Source: Mycobacterium sp. Aquia_213 (GTDB lineage Bacteria; Actinomycetota; Actinomycetes; Mycobacteriales; Mycobacteriaceae). Taken from it: a stretch of 64,000 bases of DNA. The notes beneath the pieces are model-generated. The model was not told the DNA's origin and did no database searches. It saw only the letters and a program-made list of their open reading frames with translations. Shown here in pieces: positions 8,258 to 18,400 of the stretch; the first letter of the stretch is position 1; each line of letters opens with the position of its first letter. Position numbers and translations under genes: made by a program. The DNA lies in NCBI RefSeq assembly GCF_026625985.1, contig NZ_CP113116.1:2728001-2792000 (forward strand). The letters are read 5' to 3'.

Positions 8258-10792
8258 CTAGAGAGTTTGGCCCGGCACCGAACCACCGACGGCCACCAGC
8301 CGTTCTGCGGTATCGGCAACCGGTACCGTGCGATTTTCAAAGTTGCGAGCGATCAGAGTCTTTTGCCCCGACAACCTGGTCCGCGCCCATTTGCCGATGA
8401 CGCGGCCGGCAACCCCGGGCGTCATCAGCGCCGATGGTGGCTTGACGAGGTGTACGACCGCCAAGAATTCGCGATAGGCGTCGAGATCGTCGTGCACCAA
8501 TTCCATCAGCCGATCCATATACCAGGTGAGTATGCGGAAATAGAAGGGCCGCTTCTTGTCCACGTCTTTCATCCAGTCGAATCGGAGGTTCTGTTCGCGG
8601 ATGACGAACCACGCCGTGTGGGCCAACTTTGCGATCGACTTGTAGTAGCGGTGCGGAAGGTCTTGGTGGCCCGGACCGTATTTGCCCAGTAGTACCTGCA
8701 TCTCCCGAACTTCCTTGAGCGCCAGGCTCATACCCAAGCCGGAAACCGGGTCGGCGCTGGTGTATGCGTCGCCCACGGCCAGCAGCGCGCGGGGCAGGTG
8801 GCGCTTGCGCTCGTAGTGCAACCAGAGCATGTTCGGATAGCGGAAGTTGTAAATCGCCGAGGCCGGTTCCAGCCCGTCGATGTTCTCTCCCACCACCGGC
8901 GAGGGCATCAGGTCGGCGAATTCGCGGAACTCCCGGGCGGTGCGCGGCGGCGAGTAACAGTTGTAGGCCACCAGGGAGGTGGACAGGAGGGTGCGCGAGC
9001 TGTCGGTGTAATACTGCGCGGCGTAAGTGTCCTCGAAGGGGCGATACGCGTAGCAGATCACCATGACCTTGTCCTGCCACTGCCGGTCCGGTGGAACCCG
9101 GTGCTGCATCGTCGAGTAGAAGCAGTTGATGATGTCCTGCTCGACCTCGGGGGCCCCGATACCGATGCGATCCAAGAATTCCGGGACGCGGGTGTTCTTG
9201 CCCGATGCGTCGACCACGAATTCGGCCGGCACCACCTCGAAATCGCCGTCCTTGCTGACGGCGACCCCGACAATGGCGTTGTTCGCCCGGTCGAAGACGA
9301 GGTCGTCGACCTCCGACTCGTAACGGAAGTCGATCCGCGGCTCGTCGTCAAGGCGGCGCCGTACGCACCACTCGAGTAATGGCCGCCCCGCACAGACGAT
9401 TTCGATATCGCTGGTGCCGGGCTTCTTCCAGCTTCCGCCCAAGCGGATTCGATACTGCGCTGCCATGTCGACCTTGAACGCGCCCTCGCGCACCATGTCG
9501 TCGACGATGCCGGGAAAGAAACGCTCCAACTCGATCTGGCCGGCGGTCAGCAAGTGGTGCAGGTGCCAGCCCTGTGCCGCTCCGGGCCTGCCCTCGCGGC
9601 GACGATGCGGGTCGTCCTTTTCGAGCACGATGACCCGATCGAAAGTCTCGGTGAGCACCTTTGCCGCGGCGATGCCCGCGATGCTGCCGCCGATGACCAC
9701 CGCGGTCCCGCGACCGCGGCTGCGCACGTCGGCCATGTCGATGCTTGCGTGATCGAGGTGAACCGGACCGCGGCGCCGCGCCGCCCCACTCGGGACGAAC
9801 TTCTCGTAGTAGAGCCCGACACGATGAAAACCGTTGTTGTCCAACCAGGTTCGGGTGGCTTCGACCATCGGGCCCGGACCGCAGAGGTAGACGTCGGCGT
9901 CGCCCCCGGACAGCATGTCCTCGTTCAGAAGATCCGTGACCAGGCCGGTCGGTCCGTGCCATTCGGCGTTCCGGTGCGCGACGATGACGTGCACCTCCAG
10001 TGCCGTCACCCGGTCGGCCAGCGCCTTGAGTTCGTCGAGCTTGCAGAGGTCTTCGCTACAGGTCACGCCGTAGAGCAGATAGACGCGGTGGGCGGTGTCG
10101 GCGCTCAGGCTCTCGGCCATCGCCAGGATCGCCGACAAGCCGGTGCCGCCGGCGACCAGGATCACCGGCCGAAGGACGGGGCGCAGGTGGAAGTCGCCTT
10201 TGCTGCACCGCAGGGCGATATGGTCACCGGGCTTGGCGCGGTCGCGCAGGTAGTTGGACATCACCCCGTCCGGCAGCAGCCGGATGATGAATTCCAGTTC
10301 ACCGCCGCCGTCTGCGGGGTGCGCGTAAGAGTAGTTGCGCCAGGTATTGGTGCCGGGTACCTGCAGCTGGGCGAACTGACCCGCCTGGTAGTTCAGCGCC
10401 CCGGTCTTCGGCGAGACCTTCACCCGCAGCACCGCGGTGCTGGGCGACAACAAGTCGACCCCGGTCACCACGCCGTCACAGGCAATCAGCAGCGCCGCGT
10501 TGTCGTCTGCCGGATACTGCAGTTCGATCCGGCAGTCAGAGTTGGCAAACGTCTGACAGGTGAGGATCTTTCGCGCGTCCCGCTCCACGTCGGACAGACC
10601 TTCGGTGCGGCCCATCTCGTACTGGCCCGCGGTGCAGGTAGCGACACAGGTGCCGCAGATCCCGCTTTGGCACTCGCTGACGATGGCCACGCCGTGTTCC
10701 TCGGCGGCGTCCAGAACGGTCTGGTCTGGCCGTACCGGCATCGTCTTGTGCGTTCCGTCCGAATACCCGACGGTGACTTCGCGATCCGCCAT
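8258..10792 (-). CDS. Ferredoxin-reductase-FAD monooxygenase fusion, Rv1937-like
   Basis: An 844-residue fusion. Residues 1-90 are a plant-type [2Fe-2S] ferredoxin with C41, C46, C49 and C79. Residues about 100-330 are a ferredoxin-NADP reductase module, with WRNYSYAHP for flavin, VAGGTGLSAI for nicotinamide and YLCGPGPMVEA near the end. From about 350 a second Rossmann FAD module begins (AVVIGGSIAGIAAAKV) with GDAYTSADPVSGLGMSLALK near 730, like flavin-dependent monooxygenases and geranylgeranyl-reductase relatives. Electron supply and oxygenase are thus in one chain. The start MADREVTV at 10792 follows AAAGGGCGAG. It matches M. tuberculosis Rv1937 (839 residues). The substrate is unknown. 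Confidence 0.87.
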   Translation of the reverse strand: MADREVTVGYSDGTHKTMPVRPDQTVLDAAEEHGVAIVSECQSGICGTCVATCTAGQYEMGRTEGLSDVERDARKILTCQTFANSDCRIELQYPADDNAALLIACDGVVTGVDLLSPSTAVLRVKVSPKTGALNYQAGQFAQLQVPGTNTWRNYSYAHPADGGGELEFIIRLLPDGVMSNYLRDRAKPGDHIALRCSKGDFHLRPVLRPVILVAGGTGLSAILAMAESLSADTAHRVYLLYGVTCSEDLCKLDELKALADRVTALEVHVIVAHRNAEWHGPTGLVTDLLNEDMLSGGDADVYLCGPGPMVEATRTWLDNNGFHRVGLYYEKFVPSGAARRRGPVHLDHASIDMADVRSRGRGTAVVIGGSIAGIAAAKVLTETFDRVIVLEKDDPHRRREGRPGAAQGWHLHHLLTAGQIELERFFPGIVDDMVREGAFKVDMAAQYRIRLGGSWKKPGTSDIEIVCAGRPLLEWCVRRRLDDEPRIDFRYESEVDDLVFDRANNAIVGVAVSKDGDFEVVPAEFVVDASGKNTRVPEFLDRIGIGAPEVEQDIINCFYSTMQHRVPPDRQWQDKVMVICYAYRPFEDTYAAQYYTDSSRTLLSTSLVAYNCYSPPRTAREFREFADLMPSPVVGENIDGLEPASAIYNFRYPNMLWLHYERKRHLPRALLAVGDAYTSADPVSGLGMSLALKEVREMQVLLGKYGPGHQDLPHRYYKSIAKLAHTAWFVIREQNLRFDWMKDVDKKRPFYFRILTWYMDRLMELVHDDLDAYREFLAVVHLVKPPSALMTPGVAGRVIGKWARTRLSGQKTLIARNFENRTVPVADTAERLVAVGGSVPGQTL

Positions 10793-10820
10793 TGGCTCGC
10801 CCTTTCCCGACCCGGAACCG

Positions 10821-11930
10821 CTAGACGATCGCAGCGACCGGCTTCTTGGCAATGCGCGCGTTGAGTCTGGGCATCACTTCTTCGGCCAGCAGCCGCAGTG
10901 ACTCCTTCCACGGCCCCGGATTGTCGCTGTAGTCGAATCCAAGCACCAGCAGGTGACCGAACCCGCCCACTTGGTCATAGGTGGCTTCGAGTTTGTCGAC
11001 CACCGTCTCCACCGAGCCGACCACGAAGGTGTTCTCGGCCAGGTACTCCGCCGTCACGTCGTCGTCGGGTACCGAGGGGTTGTGCTTGTAGAACTTGGTC
11101 ATGCCGAACATGCGGAACGTCGGCAGCACATACTCGCGCATGGCACGACCCATCGTGCCGTCGACGGCGTAACGGAAGGCCTGCTCGTCGGTCTCGGCGA
11201 CGAAAACCTCACGGACCAACCGCCAATCACGGCGGTCGGGAGTCCGGCCACTGCGTTCCGCGCCTTCCAGCACCGCATCCCAGTGCGTGGCGACGTATTC
11301 GGCGTTGAGGTCAAGGCTCATCGGTAGGTAGCCGCGCTCACCCGCAAGCTTGAGCGTCTCGGAGCCCGCGCTGAACCCGGTGACGCCAATGGGAGGATGC
11401 GGCTTCTGAAAGGGCTTGATATGACGCCGCATCAGGCCCTCGAACATCGGCGCGATCCCGTTGGCGTTCCAGTACTTTCCGCGGTGTTCCCAGGGCTCGT
11501 CTTCGGTCCAGATGCGCAGCATGATTTCGAGCGCTTCCCGAGTCATCTCGCGATGCTCGCCGTTCTTTCCGTCCACGTCGTACAGTGCCCAGTCGCCCGG
11601 GATTCCGCTGGCTCCCACACCCAGCATGAATCGGCCCTGGGCAAGGTGATCGAAATAGGCGACCCGATGGGCTAATTCGACCGGATGGTGGTACGGCAGC
11701 AGATGTGCGCCGGGCGCGAGTTTGATGTTCTTTGTTCGCAGCAGCGCCTGCGCCAACAGCAGGTCGGGAGCGCAGATCGGCTCCCAGGGCACGGTGAAGT
11801 GTTCCCCGACCCACGCTTCGACGTACCCGAGTTGATCGGCCAGTTCGATCATGTCGAGGTCCCATTGGGTGGCGTCGTAGAGGCTCTGCTCCGGTGGATG
11901 GGCCGGCATCAGGAATATTCCGATCTCCAT
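10821..11930 (-). CDS. LLM-class flavin-dependent monooxygenase, Rv1936-like
   Basis: A 369-residue protein of the bacterial luciferase-like family, with the family start MEIGIFLMPAHPPE, an AWVGEHF segment and FMLGVGASGIPGDW. The start at 11930 is supported by GAAGGGACG upstream; an in-frame ATG at 11999 would cut into the promoter. These enzymes use reduced flavin from a partner reductase to insert oxygen, often in terpenoid or Baeyer-Villiger-type oxidations. M. tuberculosis has a small flavin reductase (Rv1939) in this operon; I do not find it here, so reduced flavin must come from elsewhere. This is the first gene of the minus-strand operon. Confidence 0.87.
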   Translation of the reverse strand: MEIGIFLMPAHPPEQSLYDATQWDLDMIELADQLGYVEAWVGEHFTVPWEPICAPDLLLAQALLRTKNIKLAPGAHLLPYHHPVELAHRVAYFDHLAQGRFMLGVGASGIPGDWALYDVDGKNGEHREMTREALEIMLRIWTEDEPWEHRGKYWNANGIAPMFEGLMRRHIKPFQKPHPPIGVTGFSAGSETLKLAGERGYLPMSLDLNAEYVATHWDAVLEGAERSGRTPDRRDWRLVREVFVAETDEQAFRYAVDGTMGRAMREYVLPTFRMFGMTKFYKHNPSVPDDDVTAEYLAENTFVVGSVETVVDKLEATYDQVGGFGHLLVLGFDYSDNPGPWKESLRLLAEEVMPRLNARIAKKPVAAIV

Positions 11931-11991
11931 GGGGCGTCCCTTCGGTGTTTTCTCGTTGACCGCGTGCCTGCTGCTGTAGGTATACCACAGT

Positions 11992-12013
11992 ACTAGCAAG
12001 ATACTTCGCTAGT
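11992..12013. promoter_or_regulatory. Palindromic operator candidate between the divergent operons
   Basis: An imperfect 22-base palindrome with perfect six-base outer arms ACTAGC and GCTAGT around AAGATACTTC. It sits 61 bases upstream of the LLM gene and 141 bases upstream of the EchA13-like gene, in the position where Mce3R is reported to act on the equivalent M. tuberculosis operons. The local double-TetR protein is the likely binder by inference. Confidence 0.5.
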
Positions 12014-12154
12014 TACAAGAGCCAATTTGCATGGGAGTTTGCCTGCATCGTGTTCACATAAGCGCGTATTGGCTATGGACATCTTGACGGAATGCCGCGT
12101 AACCTCGCACAGGTCACCCGTTCGAGCGCGCGGTGAGCGGTAAAAGGAGGCGCC

Positions 12155-13096
12155 ATGAACGTCAACGGACTCCGTCCGGTCGATCGCCGGGAGAGTTCCG
12201 GGCCGCAATTCGACTTCATCGGATACGAGACACTCGATGACGGTCGGATCGCGGCGATCACTCTGGATCGCCCGAACCAACGCAACGCGCAGACGCGCGG
12301 AATGCTGGTCGAGTTGGACGCCGCCTTCGAGCTGGCCGAGGCCGACGACGCGGTCAGGGTCGTCATTCTGCGGGCGGCGGGTTCCGCGTTCTCGGCCGGT
12401 CACGACCTCGGGTCCGCCGACGATGTGCGGGAACGCTCACCCGGCCCGGACCAACACCCCACCTATCAGTGCAACGGAGGGACGTTCGGCGGGGTGGAGT
12501 CGCGCAATCGTCAGGAGTGGCATTACTACTTCGAAAACACGAAGCGGTGGCGCAACCTCCGCAAGATCACCATTGCGCAGGTCCACGGCACGGTCCTATC
12601 GGCGGGGCTGATGCTGGCCTGGTGCTGTGATCTGATCCTCGCGAGTGAGGACACCGTGTTCGCCGACGTCGTCGGGACGCGGCTGGGCATGTGCGGGGTG
12701 GAGTATTTCGGCCATCCGTGGGAGTTCGGCCCGCGTAAATCGAAGGAACTTCTGCTCACCGGGGACTGCATCGGCGCCGACGAAGCGCACGCGCTGGGGA
12801 TGGTCAGCAAGGTGTTCCCGGCAAATCAATTAGGCTCTAGCACAATAGAATTCGCTCGACGAATCGCCAAAGTCCCCACGATGGCCGCGCTGCTCATCAA
12901 GGAGTCGGTGAACCAAACCGTCGATGCGATGGGCTTCACCACCGCGCTGGACGGCTGCTTCAAGATCCACCAGCTCAATCACGCCCACTGGGGTGAAGTC
13001 ACCGGTGGCAAGTTGTCATACGGAACGGTTGAGTACGGACTCGACGACTGGCGCGCCGCGCCGGAGATCTTGCCCGCGTCCAAGCACCACCCGTGA
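12155..13096 (+). CDS. echA13: EchA13-like crotonase-superfamily protein
   Basis: A 313-residue enoyl-CoA hydratase/isomerase-fold protein, longer than the usual 260 because of an insert at about 90-125. The oxyanion-hole segment SAGHDL is present. The two catalytic glutamates of hydratases appear to be missing: the usual GGGxEL segment reads SAGLML (Met153), and the usual PE pair reads VVG near 172-174. Another reaction of the superfamily, such as hydrolysis, isomerisation or decarboxylation, is therefore possible. AAAAGGAGG precedes the ATG. It is the first gene of the plus-strand operon and its position matches M. tuberculosis EchA13 (Rv1935c). Confidence 0.82.
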   Translation: MNVNGLRPVDRRESSGPQFDFIGYETLDDGRIAAITLDRPNQRNAQTRGMLVELDAAFELAEADDAVRVVILRAAGSAFSAGHDLGSADDVRERSPGPDQHPTYQCNGGTFGGVESRNRQEWHYYFENTKRWRNLRKITIAQVHGTVLSAGLMLAWCCDLILASEDTVFADVVGTRLGMCGVEYFGHPWEFGPRKSKELLLTGDCIGADEAHALGMVSKVFPANQLGSSTIEFARRIAKVPTMAALLIKESVNQTVDAMGFTTALDGCFKIHQLNHAHWGEVTGGKLSYGTVEYGLDDWRAAPEILPASKHHP

Positions 13097-13111
13097 GTCC
13101 GGACGCCATCC

Positions 13112-14344
13112 GTGGACATCACCTACCCACCCGAAGCGCAAACTTTCCGCTACCGGATTCGCGCGTTCCTCGCTGAACACCTCCCGCCCGGCTGGTCGGG
13201 GCCCGGAGCAATGCCGCCGGTCGAGCGCGAGGCGTTCGATTCGCGGTGGCGCCGCGCTCTGTTGGCCAGTGATCTGGTCGCCGTATCCTGGCCTACGGAA
13301 TACGGCGGAGGTGGTCTCTCGCCGGTCGAACAACTGGTGCTGGCCGAGGAATTCGCCCGGGCGGGTGCGCCCGAGCGGGCCGAAAACGACCTGCTGGGAA
13401 TCGATCTCCTGGGCAATACGCTGATCGCCCTGGGCGCGGAAGCGCAGAAGAAGCATTTCCTGCCGCGGATCCTCACCGGTGAAGATCGTTGGTGCCAAGG
13501 ATTTTCGGAACCCGAGGCCGGCTCCGATCTGGCGTCGGTGCGGACCAGGGCCGTGCTGGACGGCCAGGAGTGGGTGATCAACGGGCAGAAGATCTGGACG
13601 TCGGCCGGTCTCACCGCCAACTGGATCTTCGTTCTGGTGCGCACGAATCCCGATGCGCCCAAGCACAAGGGTCTGTCCTTCTTGCTGGTGCCGATGGAAC
13701 AACCCGGCGTCGAGGTTCGCCCGATCGTCAACGCGGCCGGACACTCGTCGTTCTGTGAAGTCTTTTTCACCGATGCCCGCACCGGATCCGCCAACGTCGT
13801 GGGCGGGATGGGTAACGGATGGCCGACCGCGATGACGGCGCTCGGGTTCGAACGCGCTTCGCAGCTCACCACCGCGGCCATCGATTTCGGACGCGACTTC
13901 GAGCGGCTGCGCGAACTCGCACGCGAACGCGGAATGAACACCGACCCGCATATCCGAGATGAGTTGGCGTGGTGCTTTTCCCGGATACAGATCATGCGGT
14001 ACCGGGGCTACCGTGGCCTTACTTTGTCGCTGAACGGGCGACTGCCGGGCGCCGAAGCCGCGATCACCAAAGTCATTTGGAGCGAATACTTCCGGCGCTA
14101 CACCGATCTGGCCGCCGAAATCTTGGAACTGGATGCGCTTGGCCCATTGGGTCCCGGCAACGGCGGGGCGCGCCTGGTTCCGGAAGCGGGCACGCCGAAC
14201 TCTCCCTCCTGCTGGATGGACGAGCTGCTCTACTCCCGGGCGGCCACGATCTATGCCGGCAGTTCGCAAATTCAACGCAATCTGATCGGCGAGCAACTAC
14301 TCGGGCTGCCCAAGGAACCACGTCGGGAAGCCAGGCAAGGCTGA
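13112..14344 (+). CDS. fadE17: Acyl-CoA dehydrogenase FadE17
   Basis: A 410-residue acyl-CoA dehydrogenase starting at GTG, 15 bases after the EchA13-like gene. FAD-site motifs include WCQGFSEPEAGSDLASV and GQKIWTSAGLTANW, and the C-terminal part IYAGSSQIQRNLIGEQLLG has the family's flavin-binding turn. It is followed after eight bases by the shorter FadE18. In M. tuberculosis FadE17 and FadE18 are reported to form one mixed enzyme of the alpha2-beta2 type used for unusual CoA esters such as steroid fragments. It oxidises the alpha-beta bond of an acyl-CoA. Confidence 0.9.
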   Translation: MDITYPPEAQTFRYRIRAFLAEHLPPGWSGPGAMPPVEREAFDSRWRRALLASDLVAVSWPTEYGGGGLSPVEQLVLAEEFARAGAPERAENDLLGIDLLGNTLIALGAEAQKKHFLPRILTGEDRWCQGFSEPEAGSDLASVRTRAVLDGQEWVINGQKIWTSAGLTANWIFVLVRTNPDAPKHKGLSFLLVPMEQPGVEVRPIVNAAGHSSFCEVFFTDARTGSANVVGGMGNGWPTAMTALGFERASQLTTAAIDFGRDFERLRELARERGMNTDPHIRDELAWCFSRIQIMRYRGYRGLTLSLNGRLPGAEAAITKVIWSEYFRRYTDLAAEILELDALGPLGPGNGGARLVPEAGTPNSPSCWMDELLYSRAATIYAGSSQIQRNLIGEQLLGLPKEPRREARQG

Positions 14345-14352
14345 AACCTCCA

Positions 14353-15441
14353 ATGGACTTCCGTTACAGCACCGAACAAGACGACTTCTGCGCGTCGCTG
14401 CGTGGCTTCCTGCGCGAGCACGGTGGTGGTCCGCGCAGCACGGACGCGGCCCACGGCACCCGGCTGTGGCGACGGCTATGCACCGAGCTGGAGCTGCCGG
14501 CGTTACACACGCCCCCGGAATATGGCGGTATCGGCGCCACCCTCGTCGAGACCGCGATCGCATTCAGCGAGCTGGGCCGCACACTGGCCCCGGTTCCCTT
14601 CGCGGCGACGACGTTCGCGATCGAGGCGATTCTGCGGCTGGGCGACGACGAGCAACGCAAAAGCCTGCTGCCCGGTTTGCTTTCCGGTGAGCAGATCGGC
14701 GCGTTGGCGGCCAGCGGTCACCGGGTGACCGATGCGTCGGCCGCGACGGTGGCCGCGCAACGCCACGGCGGTGCGGTGGTGCTCACCGGCGAGTGCACCG
14801 CGGTGTTGCATGGCGGCATTGCCGATCTCTTTGTGGTTCCGGCCGTGGGCGACGACGCGAGAGTGCGCCTGCACGTCGTCGCCGCCGACTCGCCCGGCGT
14901 CACGGTCGTCGGTCTGCCCTCCTTCGACATCACCCGCCCCGTCGCCACGCTGCGGCTGGCGCAGGCCCCGGCCGATGCCTTGACGGCCGGCTCCCCCGAC
15001 GACGTTCAGCGGGTCCTGGACGTGGCGCGGGTGCTGCTGGCCGCCGAGATGCTCGGCGGCGCCGAGGCGTGCCTCGAGCGTTCTGTCGAATATGTCTGCA
15101 GCCGAAAGCAATTCGACCGCCCCATCGGATCGTTCCAGGCAGTCAAGCATGCGTGCGCCGAGATGCTGATCGAGATCGATGCGACTCGCGCAGCGGTGAT
15201 GTACGCCGCGATGAGCGCGGCCGGCGGCGACGAGCTGCGCATCGCGGCTCCGCTGGTCAAGGCGCAGGCCTCGGATACCTATGTGTTGTGCGCCGGCTCC
15301 GCCATCCAAGTCCACGGCGGCATCGCCTTCACCTGGGAACACGATCTGCACCTGTACTTCCGCCGGGCCAAGAGCACCGCCGCGCTTTTCGGCAGCAGCG
15401 CGCGCCACCGCGCGCTGCTCGCCGACCGCGCGGGCCTCTAG
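14353..15441 (+). CDS. fadE18: Acyl-CoA dehydrogenase partner subunit FadE18
   Basis: A 362-residue acyl-CoA dehydrogenase-family protein, shorter than FadE17 and more divergent in the middle domain. It keeps the C-terminal helical part with SRKQFDRPIGSFQAVKH, where the Arg binds FAD across the subunit interface, and IQVHGGIAFTWEHDLHLYF. It begins at an ATG eight bases after the FadE17 stop. It is likely the second subunit of a FadE17-FadE18 heterotetramer. The gap to the following synthetase gene is only six bases. Confidence 0.88.
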   Translation: MDFRYSTEQDDFCASLRGFLREHGGGPRSTDAAHGTRLWRRLCTELELPALHTPPEYGGIGATLVETAIAFSELGRTLAPVPFAATTFAIEAILRLGDDEQRKSLLPGLLSGEQIGALAASGHRVTDASAATVAAQRHGGAVVLTGECTAVLHGGIADLFVVPAVGDDARVRLHVVAADSPGVTVVGLPSFDITRPVATLRLAQAPADALTAGSPDDVQRVLDVARVLLAAEMLGGAEACLERSVEYVCSRKQFDRPIGSFQAVKHACAEMLIEIDATRAAVMYAAMSAAGGDELRIAAPLVKAQASDTYVLCAGSAIQVHGGIAFTWEHDLHLYFRRAKSTAALFGSSARHRALLADRAGL

Positions 15442-15447
15442 GAATCC

Positions 15448-18400
15448 GTGGCTGACACCGGCATCACTTTCAGCGACGTCCTGGCGCGCCATGCCCGGGT
15501 GCGGCCCGACAACCTCGCCCTGGTCGATTCACGCCGGCGGTGTACCTTCGCGCAACTCGACGAACGGGTGACGCGGCTGGCGAAGGTGCTGTCCGCGAAC
15601 GGGGTCCGGCTGGGCGACCGCGTCGCCGTGGCCGGCCTGAATTGCCTTGAGCTGATCGAAGTCTGGCTAGCCACCCTGCGGCTGGGGGCCGTGGCGGTGC
15701 CCGTCAACTTCCGTCTGGTCTCCGACGAGATCGCACATGTCCTGGCCGATAGCGGTGCGGTCGTCGTGGTCGCGGACCCGGCTCGTGCGGCGGCCGTCGC
15801 GCCGGCGCGCGCCAAAGCGCCGTCGGTACGGACCGTCCTGACGATCGGTGATGGCCTGGACGAACTCATCGCCGGTGCGGACGGTCCCACTGTGAGCGTC
15901 GCGGTCGCGGACGAGGCGCCCGCGTTCATTATGTACACCTCGGGCACCACGGGTTTTCCGAAGGGCGCGGTGATCACCCACCGCAACCTGTACCTGCATG
16001 CCGTCAGCGTGATCGCCACGCTCGGTCTCGGCGGGGACGACAACTGCTGGATGGCACATGCGCCGCTGTTCCACGTCGCGGCCGTGTCGGGGATGTTCCC
16101 GACGTTCCTGACCGGCGGCACCGTCGTCGTCGCGCCATCGGGCGGCTTCGACCCCGCGGCGACCATGCGAATGATCGCCGACGAGCGGGTCACGTCATGC
16201 TGGATGACGCCGGCACAATGGCAGCTGGTGTGTGCGCTGCCCGACCCGCAATCGTGGGACCTCGGCCGGTTGCGCCGGGTGTGGTGGGGCGCGGCACCCG
16301 CGTCAACCACCTTGCTACGCACTATGTTCGAAGCTTTCCCGCACGCCGAGGTGATCGCCGCCTTCGGGCAGACCGAGTGCAGCCCGATCACCTGCCTGCT
16401 GCGCGGCGAGGACGCGATCCGCAAAATCGGATCGGTGGGCACCCCGATGCTCAATGTCGAGGTCCGCATCGTCGACGACGAAATGAACGACGTTGCGCAG
16501 GGCGAAGTCGGTGAGATCGTCTATCTCGGACCGTTGGTGATGAAGGAGTACTGGAACCGGCCCGTCGAGACCGCCGAGGCTTTCCGCGGCGGCTGGTTTC
16601 ATTCCGGCGATCTGGTCCGACAGGACGGCGACGGCTACATTTATGTCGTCGACCGTAGGAAAGACATGATCATCTCGGGCGGAGAGAACATCTACAGCGC
16701 CGAGGTGGAGAACGTCGTGGCAGCGCACGACAAGGTCGCCGAGGTCGCGGTCATCGGAGCGCCCGACCCGAAATGGGGCGAGATCCCGATGGCGGTGATC
16801 GTCTCGCGCGATCCCGCGAATCCGCCGACCGACGACGAAATCGAGACGCACTGCCGCGCGCACCTCGCTGCGTACAAGCGTCCGCGCCGTGTCGTGATCG
16901 TGGAAGCCTTGCCGCGCAACGCCAACGGCAAGGTGCTCAAGAACGATTTGCGGCGCCGGTACGGTGCCCCGGATTCCTACGATGCGGGCCCGGTCGACAC
17001 TCCCCTGTTGGAGGAGACGATCGGGGTGAACTTCGAGTGCACCGCGCGCAGCCACCCGAACGCCGAGGCGCTGGTCGATGTGGCCGGCGGCCGGCGGTGG
17101 ACCTACGCCGAACTCAACGCCGAGATCGATTGTGTGGCAAGCGCATTGATGGCCGTCGGCATCGGGCCCGGGGACCGGGTCGGAATCTGGTCGCCCAACT
17201 GCCCGGAATGGGTCATCCTTCAGTACGCCACGGCCAAGATCGGCGCGATCCTCGTCTCGGTCAATCCCGCGTATCGAACGCACGAATTGTCGCACGTGCT
17301 GCGCGATTCGCAGACTCGGCTGTTGGTGTCGGCGACGACCTTCAAGACCTCCGACTATCGCGCAATGATCGCCCAGATTCGGGCCGAACTCCCGGAATTG
17401 GCCGACGTCGTGTTTCTGGGCACCGACGACTGGGACCGCTTGCGGCAGCGGGCCGATGCGGTAACCCGGGACGAATTACGCTGCCGGCTGGCCGGACTGA
17501 ACCCCTCGGACCCGATCAACATCCAATACACCTCGGGCACAACGGGTTCCCCCAAGGGCGCCGTCCTGTCGCACCGGAACATCCTCAACAATGGGTACTT
17601 CGTCACCGAATGCATCGGACTCGGACCCGGCGACCGGCTGTGTATCCCGGTGCCCTTCTACCATTGCTTCGGCATGGTGATGGGCAACCTGGGCTGCACC
17701 ACGCACGGTGCCACGATGGTGATTCCGGCGCCGGGTTTCGATCCCGCCGCGACGCTGGACGCGATCGAATCCGAGCGCTGCACCGGCCTCTACGGCGTGC
17801 CCACCATGTTCATCGCGATACTCGGCCACCCCGACCTGGCTCGCCGCGACGTGTCATCCCTGCGGACCGGGATCATGGCCGGCGCGTCGTGCCCGGTGGA
17901 GGTGATGCGGCGCTGCGTCGACGAACTGAACCTGGCGGAACTGTCCATCGCGTACGGCATGACGGAGACGTCCCCGGTGTCTTGCCAGACCCGGATCGAC
18001 GACGACCTCGCGCACCGAACCGCCACCGTGGGCCGGGTCCATCCGCACGTCGAGATCAAGGTCATCGACGCCGGCAGCGGCGAGATCGTCAAGCGGGGCC
18101 AGCCGGGCGAGCTGTGCACGCGCGGCTACTCGGTGATGCTGGGCTATTGGCACGACGACGACAAAACTCGCGAGGTGATCGATCGCGACGGCTGGATGCA
18201 CACCGGCGATCTCGCCGTGATGCACGACGATGGTTATTGCGCGATCGTCGGGCGCATCAAGGACGTCGTGATCCGCGGCGGCGAGAACGTGTATCCGCGT
18301 GAGATCGAGGACTTCCTGCACACCCACCCCGACATCGACGACGTACAGGTTGTCGGTGTTCCCGACGCCAAGTACGGCGAGGAGATGTGTGCCTGGATCA

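Noticed and set aside
9554..10864. Plus-strand frame of 436 codons opposite the oxygenase fusion
   Set aside because: Shadow of the fusion gene; no ribosome binding site and no recognisable motif.
13016..14296. Minus-strand frame of 426 codons opposite fadE17
   Set aside because: Antisense to an acyl-CoA dehydrogenase with intact family motifs; low-complexity composition.
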